Counted from the first letter of the stretch, positions 40,892 to 49,473 are shown. The stretch is 64,000 nucleotides of DNA from DASPWW01 sp963803425 (GCA_963803425.1 CAWDMA010000001.1:1798001-1862000), one strand, 5' to 3'. Numbers and translations are program-made. Notes: generated by a model not told the origin, from the sequence alone.

Positions 40892-41875
40892 ATGGCCGAG
40901 GGCGTCAAGGGAAAGGTGATCGACGTGCACTGCCACGTCACGCCGCAGCGGTTCCAGAAGGCCGTGCTCGCGGGAGAGGACTGGCACGGGATGACGCTCG
41001 CCGACGGCGAGCTCGACAACCTCCCGAACCGGTGGCGCCCCGACCGCCGGATCGAGGAGATGGACAAGATCAACATCGACGTCCAGGTCGTCTCCCCGAC
41101 CGACGTCTTCTACCAGTACTGGCAGGACCCGAAGGTGACCCAGGTGATCTCGCGCGAGGTGAACGAGGAGGTCGCGGAGATGTCGCGCGAGTACCCCGAT
41201 CGGATCATGGGCCTGGGGACGCTGCCGATGCAGGACACCGAGCGCGCCGTCGATGAGGCGACCCACGCGATCAAGGAGCTCGGCCTGGTCGGGTTCATGA
41301 TCGACGACCACGTCAACGCGCTCACCTACGACCACGAGGCCTTCACCGACTTCTGGGCGGCGATCGAGGGGCTCGGCGCGTTCATCCTGATCCACCAGTT
41401 CCACCCCACCGTCGTCTACTACCGGATCCAGGACTACTTCCTGCTGAACTCGGTCGGGAACCTCGTCGATCGGACGCTGGCTTGGGCGGCGCTGATCTAC
41501 GGCGGGGTGATGGACAGGCACCCGAACCTGAAGGTGTGCCTCGCGCACGCCGGCGGCTACGTCCCCTACGCGCTCGACCGGATCGACACCGGGTGGGAGG
41601 TGTGGGAGGGCTCCCGCGGCGACTCCCGGGACAAGCCCAGCACCTACGTGGACCGGTTCTACTACGACACGGTCACGTTCACCGACCGGAATCTGCGCTT
41701 TATGCTCGACGTGCTGGGGTCGGAGAACGTCGTGTTCGGCACCGACTGGCCGGCACCGATGCAGGTGTACGGCGCCGTCGAGCGGCTCCAGAAGACCGAC
41801 GTGCTGAGCGAGGACGAGCGCGACGACCTGCTGTGGAGGACGGCGGCGCGGATCTTCGACACCGGCGAGGGTTGA
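40892..41875 (+). CDS. ACMSD-type amidohydrolase/decarboxylase 1
   Basis: 327 residues of the amidohydrolase-2 family: metal-binding IDVHCHVTP at the N-terminus, FILIHQFHPT, CLAHAGGYVPYALDRID and VVFGTDWPAPMQV near the end (His-x-His, His, His, Asp ligands). Members decarboxylate aromatic or muconate-type acids (ACMSD, gamma-resorcylate, 5-carboxyvanillate) or hydrolyse lactones (LigI type). The substrate is unknown. It is translationally close to the Dabb protein (2 nt) and the dehydrogenase that follows (4 nt), so the three probably work in sequence. Confidence 0.83.
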   Translation: MAEGVKGKVIDVHCHVTPQRFQKAVLAGEDWHGMTLADGELDNLPNRWRPDRRIEEMDKINIDVQVVSPTDVFYQYWQDPKVTQVISREVNEEVAEMSREYPDRIMGLGTLPMQDTERAVDEATHAIKELGLVGFMIDDHVNALTYDHEAFTDFWAAIEGLGAFILIHQFHPTVVYYRIQDYFLLNSVGNLVDRTLAWAALIYGGVMDRHPNLKVCLAHAGGYVPYALDRIDTGWEVWEGSRGDSRDKPSTYVDRFYYDTVTFTDRNLRFMLDVLGSENVVFGTDWPAPMQVYGAVERLQKTDVLSEDERDDLLWRTAARIFDTGEG

Positions 41876-41879
41876 GCCG

Positions 41880-42908
41880 ATGGCGAAGCCGAAGGTGTTC
41901 GTCGTGCAGCCGATCATGGACGTCGGTCGAGAGGCGCTGGAGGAGTTCGCCGAGGTCGAGGTGCACGACTCGAACCGGATGATCCCGCGGGAGGCGCTGA
42001 TCGATGGGGTGCGCGACGCCGACTACATCTGGATGCTCGGCGACACGCCGATCGACGCCGAGGTGATGGACGCCGCGCCGGAGCTGAAGGGGATCGCGAC
42101 GATGGCGCTGTTCCCGAACGTCGTCGACGTCGAGACGGCGACGAAGCGCAAGCTCCCGGTGACGGTCGTCCCGCACGTGATCACGAAGACCACCTGCGAC
42201 CTCACCCTCGCCCACATCCTCGGGTGCGCGTGGCGCCTGTGCGAGGCCGACCGGTTCACGCGGAACGGGGACTTCCACCAGGAGCAGTCGACGACGCTCC
42301 TGACCACCGGCCTCGAGGACAAGGTCGTGGGGATGATCGGCGTCGGCGACATCGGCACCGAGATCGTGAAGCGGGTGCGCACCTTCGACACCGACGTGAT
42401 CTACACGAAGCGCAACCGGCTGGACGAGGCGGCCGAGCGGGAGCTGGGTCTGACCTGGGTCGCCGAGCTCGACGAGCTGCTCCGCCGCTCCGACTTCGTC
42501 GTCCTGATGACGACCTACAACGAGTCCACCCACAAGCTGATCGGGGCGCGCGAGTTCGACCTGATGAAGGACTCTGCGTACTTCATCAACACCGCCCGGG
42601 GGCGGATCGTGGACGAGCCGGCACTCGTGGAGGCGCTCCAGCAGGGCAAGATCGCCGGGGCGGGGCTGGACGTGTTCTGGACCGAGCCGCCGATCGGGGA
42701 GCCGGCGCCGAGCCCGGAGCTGTACGAGCTCGACAACGTGATCCTCACCCCCCACATCGGCAGCGCCACGATCGACGCGCGAGAGAAGATGGCGCTCGCG
42801 GTGGTCGACAACCTGCGGGCGATGGTCGACGGGGAGCGGGCGCCCGGCGCGGTCAACCCCGAGGTGTACGGGGATGCACCGATCGAGCAGCCCGACCGGC
42901 TCGGCTAA
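41880..42908 (+). CDS. D-2-hydroxyacid dehydrogenase 2
   Basis: 342 residues. NAD motif VGMIGVGDIGTEIVKRVRTF, catalytic residues in FINTARGRIVDEPALV, LDVFWTEPPIGEP and VILTPHIGSATIDA. It follows the ACMSD-type enzyme by 4 nt and ends the plus-strand operon that starts with the ATPase. Its N-terminal domain differs from dehydrogenase 1, so the two probably handle different acids. Confidence 0.87.
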   Translation: MAKPKVFVVQPIMDVGREALEEFAEVEVHDSNRMIPREALIDGVRDADYIWMLGDTPIDAEVMDAAPELKGIATMALFPNVVDVETATKRKLPVTVVPHVITKTTCDLTLAHILGCAWRLCEADRFTRNGDFHQEQSTTLLTTGLEDKVVGMIGVGDIGTEIVKRVRTFDTDVIYTKRNRLDEAAERELGLTWVAELDELLRRSDFVVLMTTYNESTHKLIGAREFDLMKDSAYFINTARGRIVDEPALVEALQQGKIAGAGLDVFWTEPPIGEPAPSPELYELDNVILTPHIGSATIDAREKMALAVVDNLRAMVDGERAPGAVNPEVYGDAPIEQPDRLG

Positions 42909-42916
42909 GCGGAAGC

Positions 42917-42934
42917 GGATGCGAAGCGGAGCAC
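42917..42934 (-). repeat. Hairpin element, degenerate copy F
   Basis: The minus strand reads GTGCTCCGCTTCGCATCC, 14 of 15 bases of the family core, in the 36-nt gap between two convergent genes. I cannot find a clear stem, so it is a decayed or partial copy. Confidence 0.5.
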
Positions 42935-42944
42935 CTCGCGCCGG

Positions 42945-43982
42945 TCATCGAACACCGGCCACGTCAAGCACCACCCTGCCGACGACCTCCCCGCTCTCCA
43001 GCGCGTCGAACGCCTCGTTCACCGACTCGAGCGGCAGCACCCGGTCGATCACCGGCTTTACCCGCCCGGACGCGACCAGCTCCACCGCCCGGTCGAGCTC
43101 GTCGCGGGCGACGTAGCGCGACCCGACCAGCTCGATCTCCCGCAGCACGAACCGCGCCGCCGGCACCTCGCCCAGGTTGGAGTCGACCGAGTAGCCGATA
43201 CCGACGACGCGGCCGCCGGGACGGACCAGCCGGAACGCCCTTCCGAGCGTCTCCGGGCTGCCGACGGTGTCGATCGCGACGTCGACTCCGTCCGCGCCTG
43301 AGAGCTCCGCGACCCGCTCCTCGACCGCCGGGTCGTCGGCGTCGACCGCCTCCAGCCCGAGCTCGGCTGCGACCTCGCGGGCGCGGGCCGAGACGTCCAG
43401 GCCGATCGCCCGGGCGCCGAGGGCGGCGACGATCTGGAGCGCATGGATCCCGACCCCGCCGAGCCCGTTCACGACCGCGGTGTCCCCGGGCCGGACGCGA
43501 CCTCGATTGACGACCGCCCGATACGAGGTCCCGATCGCGCATGTGAGCGGCGCCGCGTGCACCGGGTCGATCTCCGGTGGGACGACCGTGAGCCGGTCGA
43601 TCGGCGCCCGGATCCGCTGCTGGAACCCGCCCGGGGTCGTGAACCCGGTCCAGCCCTGGGGGTTCTCGCAGAGCTGCTCGACGCCGTCCCTGCACCGGCC
43701 GCACAGCCCGCACGGCCACAAGTGGTAGACGACCACGACGGTCCCGGGCTCGAGCACGGGCGGATCGGCGCGGACGACGCGCGCGCAGATCTCGTGCCCG
43801 GGCACGTGCGGCAGCGCCAGCCTGTCGCTGTAGGGCTGCCGGCCCCGCGAGGTCTTCACGTCGGTGAAGCACACGCCGCACGTGAGCACGTCGAGCAGCG
43901 CGTACCCGGGCTCCAGCTCGGGCTCGGGCCGCTCCACCGGCTCCAGCGGCTCGCCGTACTTGCGCACGGCCATCCCGATCAT
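42945..43982 (-). CDS. Zinc-dependent medium-chain alcohol dehydrogenase
   Basis: 345 residues: catalytic zinc site in TCGVCFTD and HVPGHEICARV, four structural-zinc cysteines in CGLCGRCRDGVEQLC, and cofactor motif AVVNGLGGVGIHALQI with the following GLDVSARA. It resembles threonine/sorbitol or aryl-alcohol dehydrogenases. It is convergent with dehydrogenase 2 and lies 31 nt downstream of the regulator gene on the same strand. Confidence 0.85.
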   Translation of the reverse strand: MIGMAVRKYGEPLEPVERPEPELEPGYALLDVLTCGVCFTDVKTSRGRQPYSDRLALPHVPGHEICARVVRADPPVLEPGTVVVVYHLWPCGLCGRCRDGVEQLCENPQGWTGFTTPGGFQQRIRAPIDRLTVVPPEIDPVHAAPLTCAIGTSYRAVVNRGRVRPGDTAVVNGLGGVGIHALQIVAALGARAIGLDVSARAREVAAELGLEAVDADDPAVEERVAELSGADGVDVAIDTVGSPETLGRAFRLVRPGGRVVGIGYSVDSNLGEVPAARFVLREIELVGSRYVARDELDRAVELVASGRVKPVIDRVLPLESVNEAFDALESGEVVGRVVLDVAGVR

Positions 43983-44013
43983 CGCGATCGGGCCCCGTTC
44001 GACGACGCCGCGC

Positions 44014-44739
44014 TCAAGGTCGGCGCTGATCGCCCTCCACGGGGGCCTGCCGCTCCCCGTCGTGGAGGATCACCGTGACGGCGCGCGACACCTCGTCCGT
44101 GGGGTTCACGTAGCGGTGCGGGAACGTCGACGGGAAGTGGATGCTGTCGCCGGCTTTCAGCTCGTAGCGCTCGAACCCGACGTAGATCTCGAACCGGCCG
44201 CTCAGCACCAGCACCATCTCGCTTCCGGGGTGGCGGTACAGCTCCGGATTCGACTCCGCGCCGGGCTGGTAGATCAGTTCCAGGAAGTCGACGTGGGGGA
44301 GCGTCTCCGGCGTCAGCCGCTCCCACAGCACCCCGCCCTCGATGCTGATCGCGGCGCGCGCGTCGCCTCGAACCAGGTAGCGCTGGCCGGCGCCGTCGCC
44401 GTCGCCGTCGTGCGCGGCGGGAGGCCCGGCCGCCGGCACCTGCTCAGGGGCCGGCTTCGACTCCGGCGGAGCGACTGGCTCCCCGTCCTTGACGAAGAAG
44501 GCGTCCACCGGGACGTCGAGCGCCTCGGCGAGCGCGAAAAGGGTCGCCACCGAGGGCTGGGACTGACCGCGCTCCACCTGGCTGATCAGGCTCGGGGAGA
44601 CACCGACCATCCGCGCCAGCTCGGAGACCTTCAGGTGGCGGTCCTTGCGGTGGGTGGCGACCTGCTCCCCGACCCTGTCGGCGGCGGACTGCCCCTTGCG
44701 CCTGCGCTTGGGGGCGGATGGAGCCGTGGCTTTGGTCAT
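44014..44739 (-). CDS. XRE-family transcriptional regulator with C-terminal cupin
   Basis: 241 residues. An HTH of the Cro/CI type at about 20-80 (VGEQVATHRKDRHLKVSELARMVGVSPSLISQVERGQSQPSVATLFALAEAL), a Gly/Asp/Pro linker, then a cupin sensor domain (ELIYQPGAESNPELYRHPGSEMVLVLSG, GDSIHFPSTFPHRYVN). Such proteins (PuuR/SutR class) sense small metabolites through the cupin and repress catabolic genes. It is the only regulator in the island, and its own promoter carries two copies of the palindrome, which makes it the best candidate to bind the sites. Confidence 0.85.
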   Translation of the reverse strand: MTKATAPSAPKRRRKGQSAADRVGEQVATHRKDRHLKVSELARMVGVSPSLISQVERGQSQPSVATLFALAEALDVPVDAFFVKDGEPVAPPESKPAPEQVPAAGPPAAHDGDGDGAGQRYLVRGDARAAISIEGGVLWERLTPETLPHVDFLELIYQPGAESNPELYRHPGSEMVLVLSGRFEIYVGFERYELKAGDSIHFPSTFPHRYVNPTDEVSRAVTVILHDGERQAPVEGDQRRP

Positions 44740-44780
44740 TGGTCGCGGCGCGGTGACGCTAACGAGTTGGACAACTCCGA

Positions 44781-44791
44781 AAGCAATACTA
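44781..44791 (-). promoter_or_regulatory. Operator-like site ahead of the regulator gene
   Basis: The minus strand reads TAGTATTGCTT, one mismatch to TAGY-NNN-RCTA. It covers a -10-like TAGTAT facing the regulator gene, as expected for autoregulation. Confidence 0.5.
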
Positions 44792-44875
44792 TCCGACTGG
44801 GCGGGACCCCGGCGGAGATTCGAGCTTGTTCTTGTGGCCCGGCTGTGGACTCTGCTCGAGGACGGCCGATTTGAA

Positions 44876-44886
44876 TAGCATCACTA
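44876..44886 (+). promoter_or_regulatory. Operator-like palindrome TAGCATCACTA
   Basis: An exact match to TAGY-NNN-RCTA, 15 nt before the start of amidohydrolase 2, in the 162-nt gap divergent to the regulator gene. A -35/-10 pair for this direction is not clear. Confidence 0.6.
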
Positions 44887-44901
44887 AACAGAGCTGAAGC
44901 G

Positions 44902-45867
44902 ATGCGAATCGACGTCCACAACCACGTGATCTCGGAGGCGGCGATGGAGCTGCTCCGCACCGAACCGGTGTACGGCGTGCAGCTCGACGGGCGCAAGTGG
45001 AGCGGCGGGCTGCACGTCGACTTCGAGATCGCCGACTCCTTCGTCGAGCCCGACGCGAAGCTGGCCGAGCTCGATTCGAAGCGGATTGACGCCGCGATCG
45101 TCTCGACCGCCCCGCCGCTCCTCTATCACCACGTGGAGGCCGAGGCGGGCGAGGCGATGGCGCGGGCGGTGAACCGGGGGCTGGCCGAGTTCGCCGCCGC
45201 GGCGCCGGACCGGTTCGGGTGGCTGGCGAGCGTCCCGCTGCAATCGCCGGAGCTGGCCGTGTCCGTGCTCGAGGACGCCTCCAAGGATGGCTGCCTCGGG
45301 GTCGAGATCGGCACCGCTCTCCCCGGTCGCCCGCTCGACGAGGCGGAGCTCGAGCCCTTCTGGGAGACGGCGGCGCGGCGCGGGCTTCCGGTCACGATCC
45401 ACCCCGCGTACGGCGAGTACAGCTCCGCCCTGAAGCCCTTCTACCTCACGAACGTGCTCGGGTTCCTGCTCGACACGACGATCGCCATCGAGCGACTGAT
45501 CGTGGCCGGGGTGCTCGACCGCCACCCCGACCTGCAGGTGGTGCTGATGCACGGCGGCGGCTACTTCCCCTACCAGGTCGGCCGGCTCCGCCACGCGACC
45601 ACCGTGCGCCCGGAGCTCGCCGACGCGCCGGCTGACCCGTGGTCGTACAGCAAGCGCCTGTTCTTCGACATCATCACCCACGACCCCGCGGCGCTCGCGT
45701 TCCTGATCGACCGCGCCGGGGCCGACCGGGTGGTGCTGGGCACGGACCTTCCTTTCGACATGGCGCCGCCGGACCCGATCGGGCTGCTCGAGGCCGCCGC
45801 CGACGGCAGCGACGTGGAGACGATCGCAGAGCGGAATCCGGCCGCCCTGTACGGGTTCGGAAGCTAG
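44902..45867 (+). CDS. ACMSD-type amidohydrolase/decarboxylase 2
   Basis: 321 residues, a paralog of the enzyme at 40.9 kb: MRIDVHNHVIS, VTIHPAYGEYSSALKPFY, VVLMHGGGYFPYQVGRLRHA and VVLGTDLPFDMAPP carry the metal ligands. YFPYQVGRL and GTDLPFDM are typical of ACMSD-like decarboxylases. It is divergent from the XRE-cupin regulator, a frequent layout for a regulator and its main target. It overlaps the convergent EamA gene by four bases. Confidence 0.83.
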   Translation: MRIDVHNHVISEAAMELLRTEPVYGVQLDGRKWSGGLHVDFEIADSFVEPDAKLAELDSKRIDAAIVSTAPPLLYHHVEAEAGEAMARAVNRGLAEFAAAAPDRFGWLASVPLQSPELAVSVLEDASKDGCLGVEIGTALPGRPLDEAELEPFWETAARRGLPVTIHPAYGEYSSALKPFYLTNVLGFLLDTTIAIERLIVAGVLDRHPDLQVVLMHGGGYFPYQVGRLRHATTVRPELADAPADPWSYSKRLFFDIITHDPAALAFLIDRAGADRVVLGTDLPFDMAPPDPIGLLEAAADGSDVETIAERNPAALYGFGS

Positions 45868-46784
45868 GGCCCGCGCGCGTCGGCCGCAAGCTCGCGCTGC
45901 GTCAGCACCGCGTGCACGGCCAGCGTGCCGATGATCACGATCCCGCCGAGCACCGCCGCCGCCGTCGGAGCCTCGCCGAGGAACAGCCACACCCACAGCG
46001 GCCCCAGGACCGCCTCCAGCAGCGACACCAGGCCCACCTCGGGCGCGGTGATGTAGCGGGGCGCGCGCCAGATCAGGTCGAGCGAAACCGGCAGCACGAT
46101 CACTCCCATGATCAGAGCGAGGCCCAGGTTCGACCCGGAGACGGACAGCGGGGTCGCGAACGGGACCGCGACCAGCGCGGTCAGCGCCGCGCCGACTGCC
46201 AGCGAACGCAGCATCCTGACGGCCGGGTTGCGGCGCCGGACGACGAGCGTCACCGCGAGCGTGATCGACGCTCCCACCGCGGCCGCGGTGCCGAGCACGT
46301 CGCCGCCCTGCGGCTGAACGGCGAATATCGCGGCGATCCCGGCGAGCACGACGCATGACGCGATCCAGGTCCGCGGAGCGATCGCCTCGCCGAAGACCGT
46401 GCTGAGCACCGCGGCGAACGCGGGCGCGCTGCTGATGATCACGAGCGCGAGCGCGGTGTTCACCTCCCGGATCGAGGTGACGAACAGAACGTTCGCGGTC
46501 AGCATCAGCCCGGCCAACACGATCTCGGGGCGGCTCATGGCCCAGCTCCGCAGATCGGCGGGGGCACCGCCGTGGATCCGGATCAGGGCCATGTAAGCGA
46601 ACACGGCGATCGCGCCGCGGAAGAACAGCAGCGTCCCCTCGCTCACCGAGATCACCCGGATCAGGAGCGCGTCGGGGCTCAGGATCAGGATCCCGACGCC
46701 GACCAGCGCGAACCCCTTCGGGACGTCGGGGAGGGTGCGCCACCGCGCGGCGAGGCGAGACGCGCGGTCCTCGGCCGGGCTCAT
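45864..46784 (-). CDS. EamA/DMT-family transporter
   Basis: 306 residues with ten hydrophobic helices in two five-helix halves, e.g. GFALVGVGILILSPDALLI, LFFRGAIAVFAYMALI, IVLAGLMLTANVLFV, then YITAPEVGLVSLLEAVLGPLWVWLFLGEAPT and AAVLGGIVIIGTLAVH. The last is the usual EamA end. Members export amino acids, metabolites or toxic intermediates. It is divergent from the MFS gene with a short shared promoter gap. Confidence 0.83.
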   Translation of the reverse strand: MSPAEDRASRLAARWRTLPDVPKGFALVGVGILILSPDALLIRVISVSEGTLLFFRGAIAVFAYMALIRIHGGAPADLRSWAMSRPEIVLAGLMLTANVLFVTSIREVNTALALVIISSAPAFAAVLSTVFGEAIAPRTWIASCVVLAGIAAIFAVQPQGGDVLGTAAAVGASITLAVTLVVRRRNPAVRMLRSLAVGAALTALVAVPFATPLSVSGSNLGLALIMGVIVLPVSLDLIWRAPRYITAPEVGLVSLLEAVLGPLWVWLFLGEAPTAAAVLGGIVIIGTLAVHAVLTQRELAADARGP

Positions 46785-46825
46785 CGGTGATTAAGCAGCA
46801 CGAACGCTATTCTCCTCATGTTCAA

Positions 46826-46836
46826 TAGCACTTTAA
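46826..46836 (+). promoter_or_regulatory. Weak operator-like site ahead of the MFS gene
   Basis: TAGCACTTTAA keeps the left half of the palindrome. It also lies at one arm of a wider inverted repeat (GCTATT at 46806, AATAGC at 46824). It is in the leader if the MFS protein starts at GTG 46860. Confidence 0.3.
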
Positions 46837-46859
46837 GGTCGCAGCGCAAGCGAGGTCAG

Positions 46860-48104
46860 GTGGAGGCGAACGTCGACGAGCTTGGACGCGGCGGTCGCCG
46901 CACGCTAGCGATCACCTCGTTGGCCGTGGCGATGGCCCTCGGGATCCTGCCGATGTTCTCGATCGGCGTGCTGGCCCCCTTTCTGATCGACGACCTGGAG
47001 ATATCCCGGGCCACCCTCGGCGTGCTCGTCTCGGTGACCGCCGGGGTGTCGGCGGTGCTCTCCCCGATCGCCGGGGACATCTTCGACCGGATCGGCGATC
47101 GGCCGGGGCTGCTCGCCGTGCTGGCCACCGGGGCGACCAGCCTCGCCCTGATGGCGGCCGCTGCGACGGCCGTGGGGATGGCCGCGGCGCTCGCGCTCGC
47201 CGGCCTGTGCCGGGCGGGGTGCAACCCGGCCACCAACCGGCTGATCACCGAGCGGGTCCCGCTCGGCCGGCGCGGGTGGATCACCGGGGTAAAGCAGACC
47301 GGGGAGACCGTCGCGATCGTGCTGATCGCGAGCGGGCTGCCCGCCGTCGCGCTGTTGATCGGGTGGCGCGAGGCGCTCCTGATCCTGGCGGCCGTCGCGG
47401 CGCTCGCGCTGGTCGCCGCGATCGTGACGATCCGCGGCACGCATCGCCCCGCCGGCCGTGCGCACGCGAGCCCCGCGGAACGCCGGATGCCGCGCTCCAT
47501 CAGGGTCCTGAACCTCTACAACCTGCTGATGGGGGCGGGGACCGGCGCGGTCGCGGCGTACCTGCCGCTGTACGCGCACCAGGAGGGCGGTCTGAGCGTC
47601 GCCGCGGCGGGCGCGGTGCTGACCGCCACCGGGGTCGTCGGGGGCGTCTCGCGGCTCGTCACCAGCCACTGGAGCGAAGCGCGGTGGGGCTACCCGGACT
47701 CGCTGTCGACGCTGGCGGCTGTCGCGGTCGCCTCATGCGTGATCCTGATCGCCGCCCCGCACGTCGGCGCCGCCGCATTCTGGATCGGAGCTGGGCTGTG
47801 GGGGCTGGGCGGGCTCGGGTTCGGCGCCGTCTCGATGCTGGCGACGATGGCCGAGGCCCACGATGCCAGCACCGGGCGTGCCTCGGGTCTGGTCGTTTTC
47901 TGGTTCAGCCTCGGGTTCACCGTCGCCGCCCCGGCCTTCGGCTGGCTCGTCGACCACGCCGACTCCTACGCCCCCGGCTTCTGGATGCTGGCGGCGCTGT
48001 ACGCGGCGGCGGCGGCGACGATGCTGGTCGCCCGCGGGATGTTCCGCTCTCCGCCGACGACGTCGAGGCTGGCGATCGCTGCGGCGGGACCGGAGCCGCA
48101 GTAG
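46860..48104 (+). CDS. Major facilitator superfamily transporter
   Basis: 414 residues from GTG 46860 (CGAGGTCAG directly before it), or 428 from ATG 46818. Twelve hydrophobic helices. The MFS loop-2 motif appears as GDIFDRIGDRPGLL, and TERVPLGRRGWITGVKQTGE, in the middle of the N-half, resembles oxalate/formate-antiporter-like and aromatic-acid carriers. It lies last but one in the island and presumably moves the island's substrate or a product. Direction cannot be told. Confidence 0.83.
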   Translation: MEANVDELGRGGRRTLAITSLAVAMALGILPMFSIGVLAPFLIDDLEISRATLGVLVSVTAGVSAVLSPIAGDIFDRIGDRPGLLAVLATGATSLALMAAAATAVGMAAALALAGLCRAGCNPATNRLITERVPLGRRGWITGVKQTGETVAIVLIASGLPAVALLIGWREALLILAAVAALALVAAIVTIRGTHRPAGRAHASPAERRMPRSIRVLNLYNLLMGAGTGAVAAYLPLYAHQEGGLSVAAAGAVLTATGVVGGVSRLVTSHWSEARWGYPDSLSTLAAVAVASCVILIAAPHVGAAAFWIGAGLWGLGGLGFGAVSMLATMAEAHDASTGRASGLVVFWFSLGFTVAAPAFGWLVDHADSYAPGFWMLAALYAAAAATMLVARGMFRSPPTTSRLAIAAAGPEPQ

Positions 48105-48133
48105 CCATCGCGGCTCGCTTCACATATCCTTTT

Positions 48134-48165
48134 CAGCGACACAGCGCTTCTTTCAGCGCTGCTTC
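48134..48165 (+). promoter_or_regulatory. CAGCGCT repeats upstream of the HMGL-like gene
   Basis: CAGCG occurs at 48134, 48142 and 48154. The last two are CAGCGCT units spaced 12 bp apart (about one helical turn), followed by TCTTT and GCTTC. In a 103-nt gap with no copy of the island palindrome, this could be a different operator. No clear promoter hexamers. Confidence 0.35.
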
Positions 48166-48207
48166 AGGCTTGAGATCGGTGCCGGTCGAGAACACAGGAG
48201 GCCGAAA

Positions 48208-49473
48208 TTGACGTCCGAAACGCCGTGGCAGGAAGAGGGTCGCTTCTTCACCAGTCCCTGGAACCACCTCGACGAAGCGCGCAAGGGGCTCGACTTCCCC
48301 TCACGCGTGCGCTTTCACGACGTCACCCTCCGCGACGGCGAGCAGCAGGCCGGGGTCGCCTTCACCCGTGAGGACAAGCTCGCGATCGCCCGCCGCCTGG
48401 ACGAGGCGGGCGTCGACCGGATCGAGGCCGGGATGCCGATCGTCTCTCCACAGGATGAAGCCGCTGTGGTGGCGATCGTCGAGGCCGACCTGAACGCCGA
48501 GATCTTCGCCTTCGCCCGCTGCATGGTCGACGACATCCGGAAGGCGAAGGAGTGCGGCGTCACCGGCGTCGTCGTCGAGATCCCCTCCTCCGGACACATC
48601 ATCGAGCGCGCCTACGGGTGGGAGCTGGAGCGCGCGATCGAGCTGTCGATCGAGGCGACCCTGGCCGCGAAGGAGGAGGGCCTGTACACCGTCTTCTTCA
48701 CGATCGACTCGTCGCGAGCCGAGTTCGACTGGTATCTCGACCTGGTCGCGCGGGTCGCCGAGGAAGGGCACATGGATGCGCTGGCGCTGGTCGACACGTT
48801 CGGCGGAGTGACGCCGCAGGCGATCCCTCTGTGGGTGGAGAAGGTGCGCGAGCGGCTCCCCGACACGCCCCTGGAGGCCCACTTCCACGATGACTTCGGG
48901 CTCGCGGTCGCGAACTCGATCGCCGCGGTCTCATCCGGGGCCGAGGTCGTGCACTCGACGGTCACCGGGGTCGGCGAGCGCGCGGGCAACACCCCGATGG
49001 AGGAGATGGCGCTGGCGCTGACCATGCTGTACCGCGCCGAGCACAACATCGACACGACGAAGTTCTACCCGCTCTCCCGGCTCGTCCGGGAGCGGGCCGG
49101 GCACACGATCCCGTCCAACCGCCCCGCGGTCGGTGAGCGGCTGTTCGAGGTCGAGTCCGGGATCATCGCCGGCTGGTACCACATGTGCATCGAGGAGTTC
49201 CCGACCGAGCTGTTCCCGTTCCACTGGGACGAGGTCGGGCAGCCTCCGGCGCGGGTCGTGTACGGGAAGGGCAGCGGGCTGCCCTCGGTGATGGTGGCGC
49301 TCGAGTCGCTCGGGATCGAGGCCGACGAGGACCAGATGCGCGAGCTCGTCGGGAAGATCAAGCTGCGGGCGCTGGAGACGAAGGCGCTGCTGCCCCTGGA
49401 CGAGGTCGCGAAGATCGTCCTCGAGGTGGTCGGCCCCGACGCTGCCCGCGAGCGCACCGCGGTCGCCGGCTAG
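48208..49473 (+). CDS. HMGL-like/2-isopropylmalate-synthase-type enzyme
   Basis: 421 residues. The DRE-TIM barrel signature is FHDVTLRDGEQQAGVAFT, the metal His pair is in EAHFHDDFGLAVANS, and the glycine-rich GVGERAGNTPMEEMALAL is present. The family includes isopropylmalate, homocitrate and citramalate synthases and HMG-CoA/oxovalerate lyases. The chain is shorter than LeuA because the regulatory C-terminal domain is missing, so an amino-acid-feedback role is unlikely. A TTG start with ACAGGAGG 8 nt before it. It closes the island. Confidence 0.83.
   Translation: MTSETPWQEEGRFFTSPWNHLDEARKGLDFPSRVRFHDVTLRDGEQQAGVAFTREDKLAIARRLDEAGVDRIEAGMPIVSPQDEAAVVAIVEADLNAEIFAFARCMVDDIRKAKECGVTGVVVEIPSSGHIIERAYGWELERAIELSIEATLAAKEEGLYTVFFTIDSSRAEFDWYLDLVARVAEEGHMDALALVDTFGGVTPQAIPLWVEKVRERLPDTPLEAHFHDDFGLAVANSIAAVSSGAEVVHSTVTGVGERAGNTPMEEMALALTMLYRAEHNIDTTKFYPLSRLVRERAGHTIPSNRPAVGERLFEVESGIIAGWYHMCIEEFPTELFPFHWDEVGQPPARVVYGKGSGLPSVMVALESLGIEADEDQMRELVGKIKLRALETKALLPLDEVAKIVLEVVGPDAARERTAVAG

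Noticed and set aside
42909..42944. Rho-independent terminator between the convergent dehydrogenase genes
   Set aside because: The gap holds a decayed repeat core but no convincing stem-loop; labelled as a repeat remnant instead.
28377..49473. Direct assignment of the island to creatinine, ectoine, DMSP or aromatic-acid degradation
   Set aside because: Each assignment rests on one or two family resemblances and leaves most of the other genes unexplained; no diagnostic full set for any of these pathways is present.
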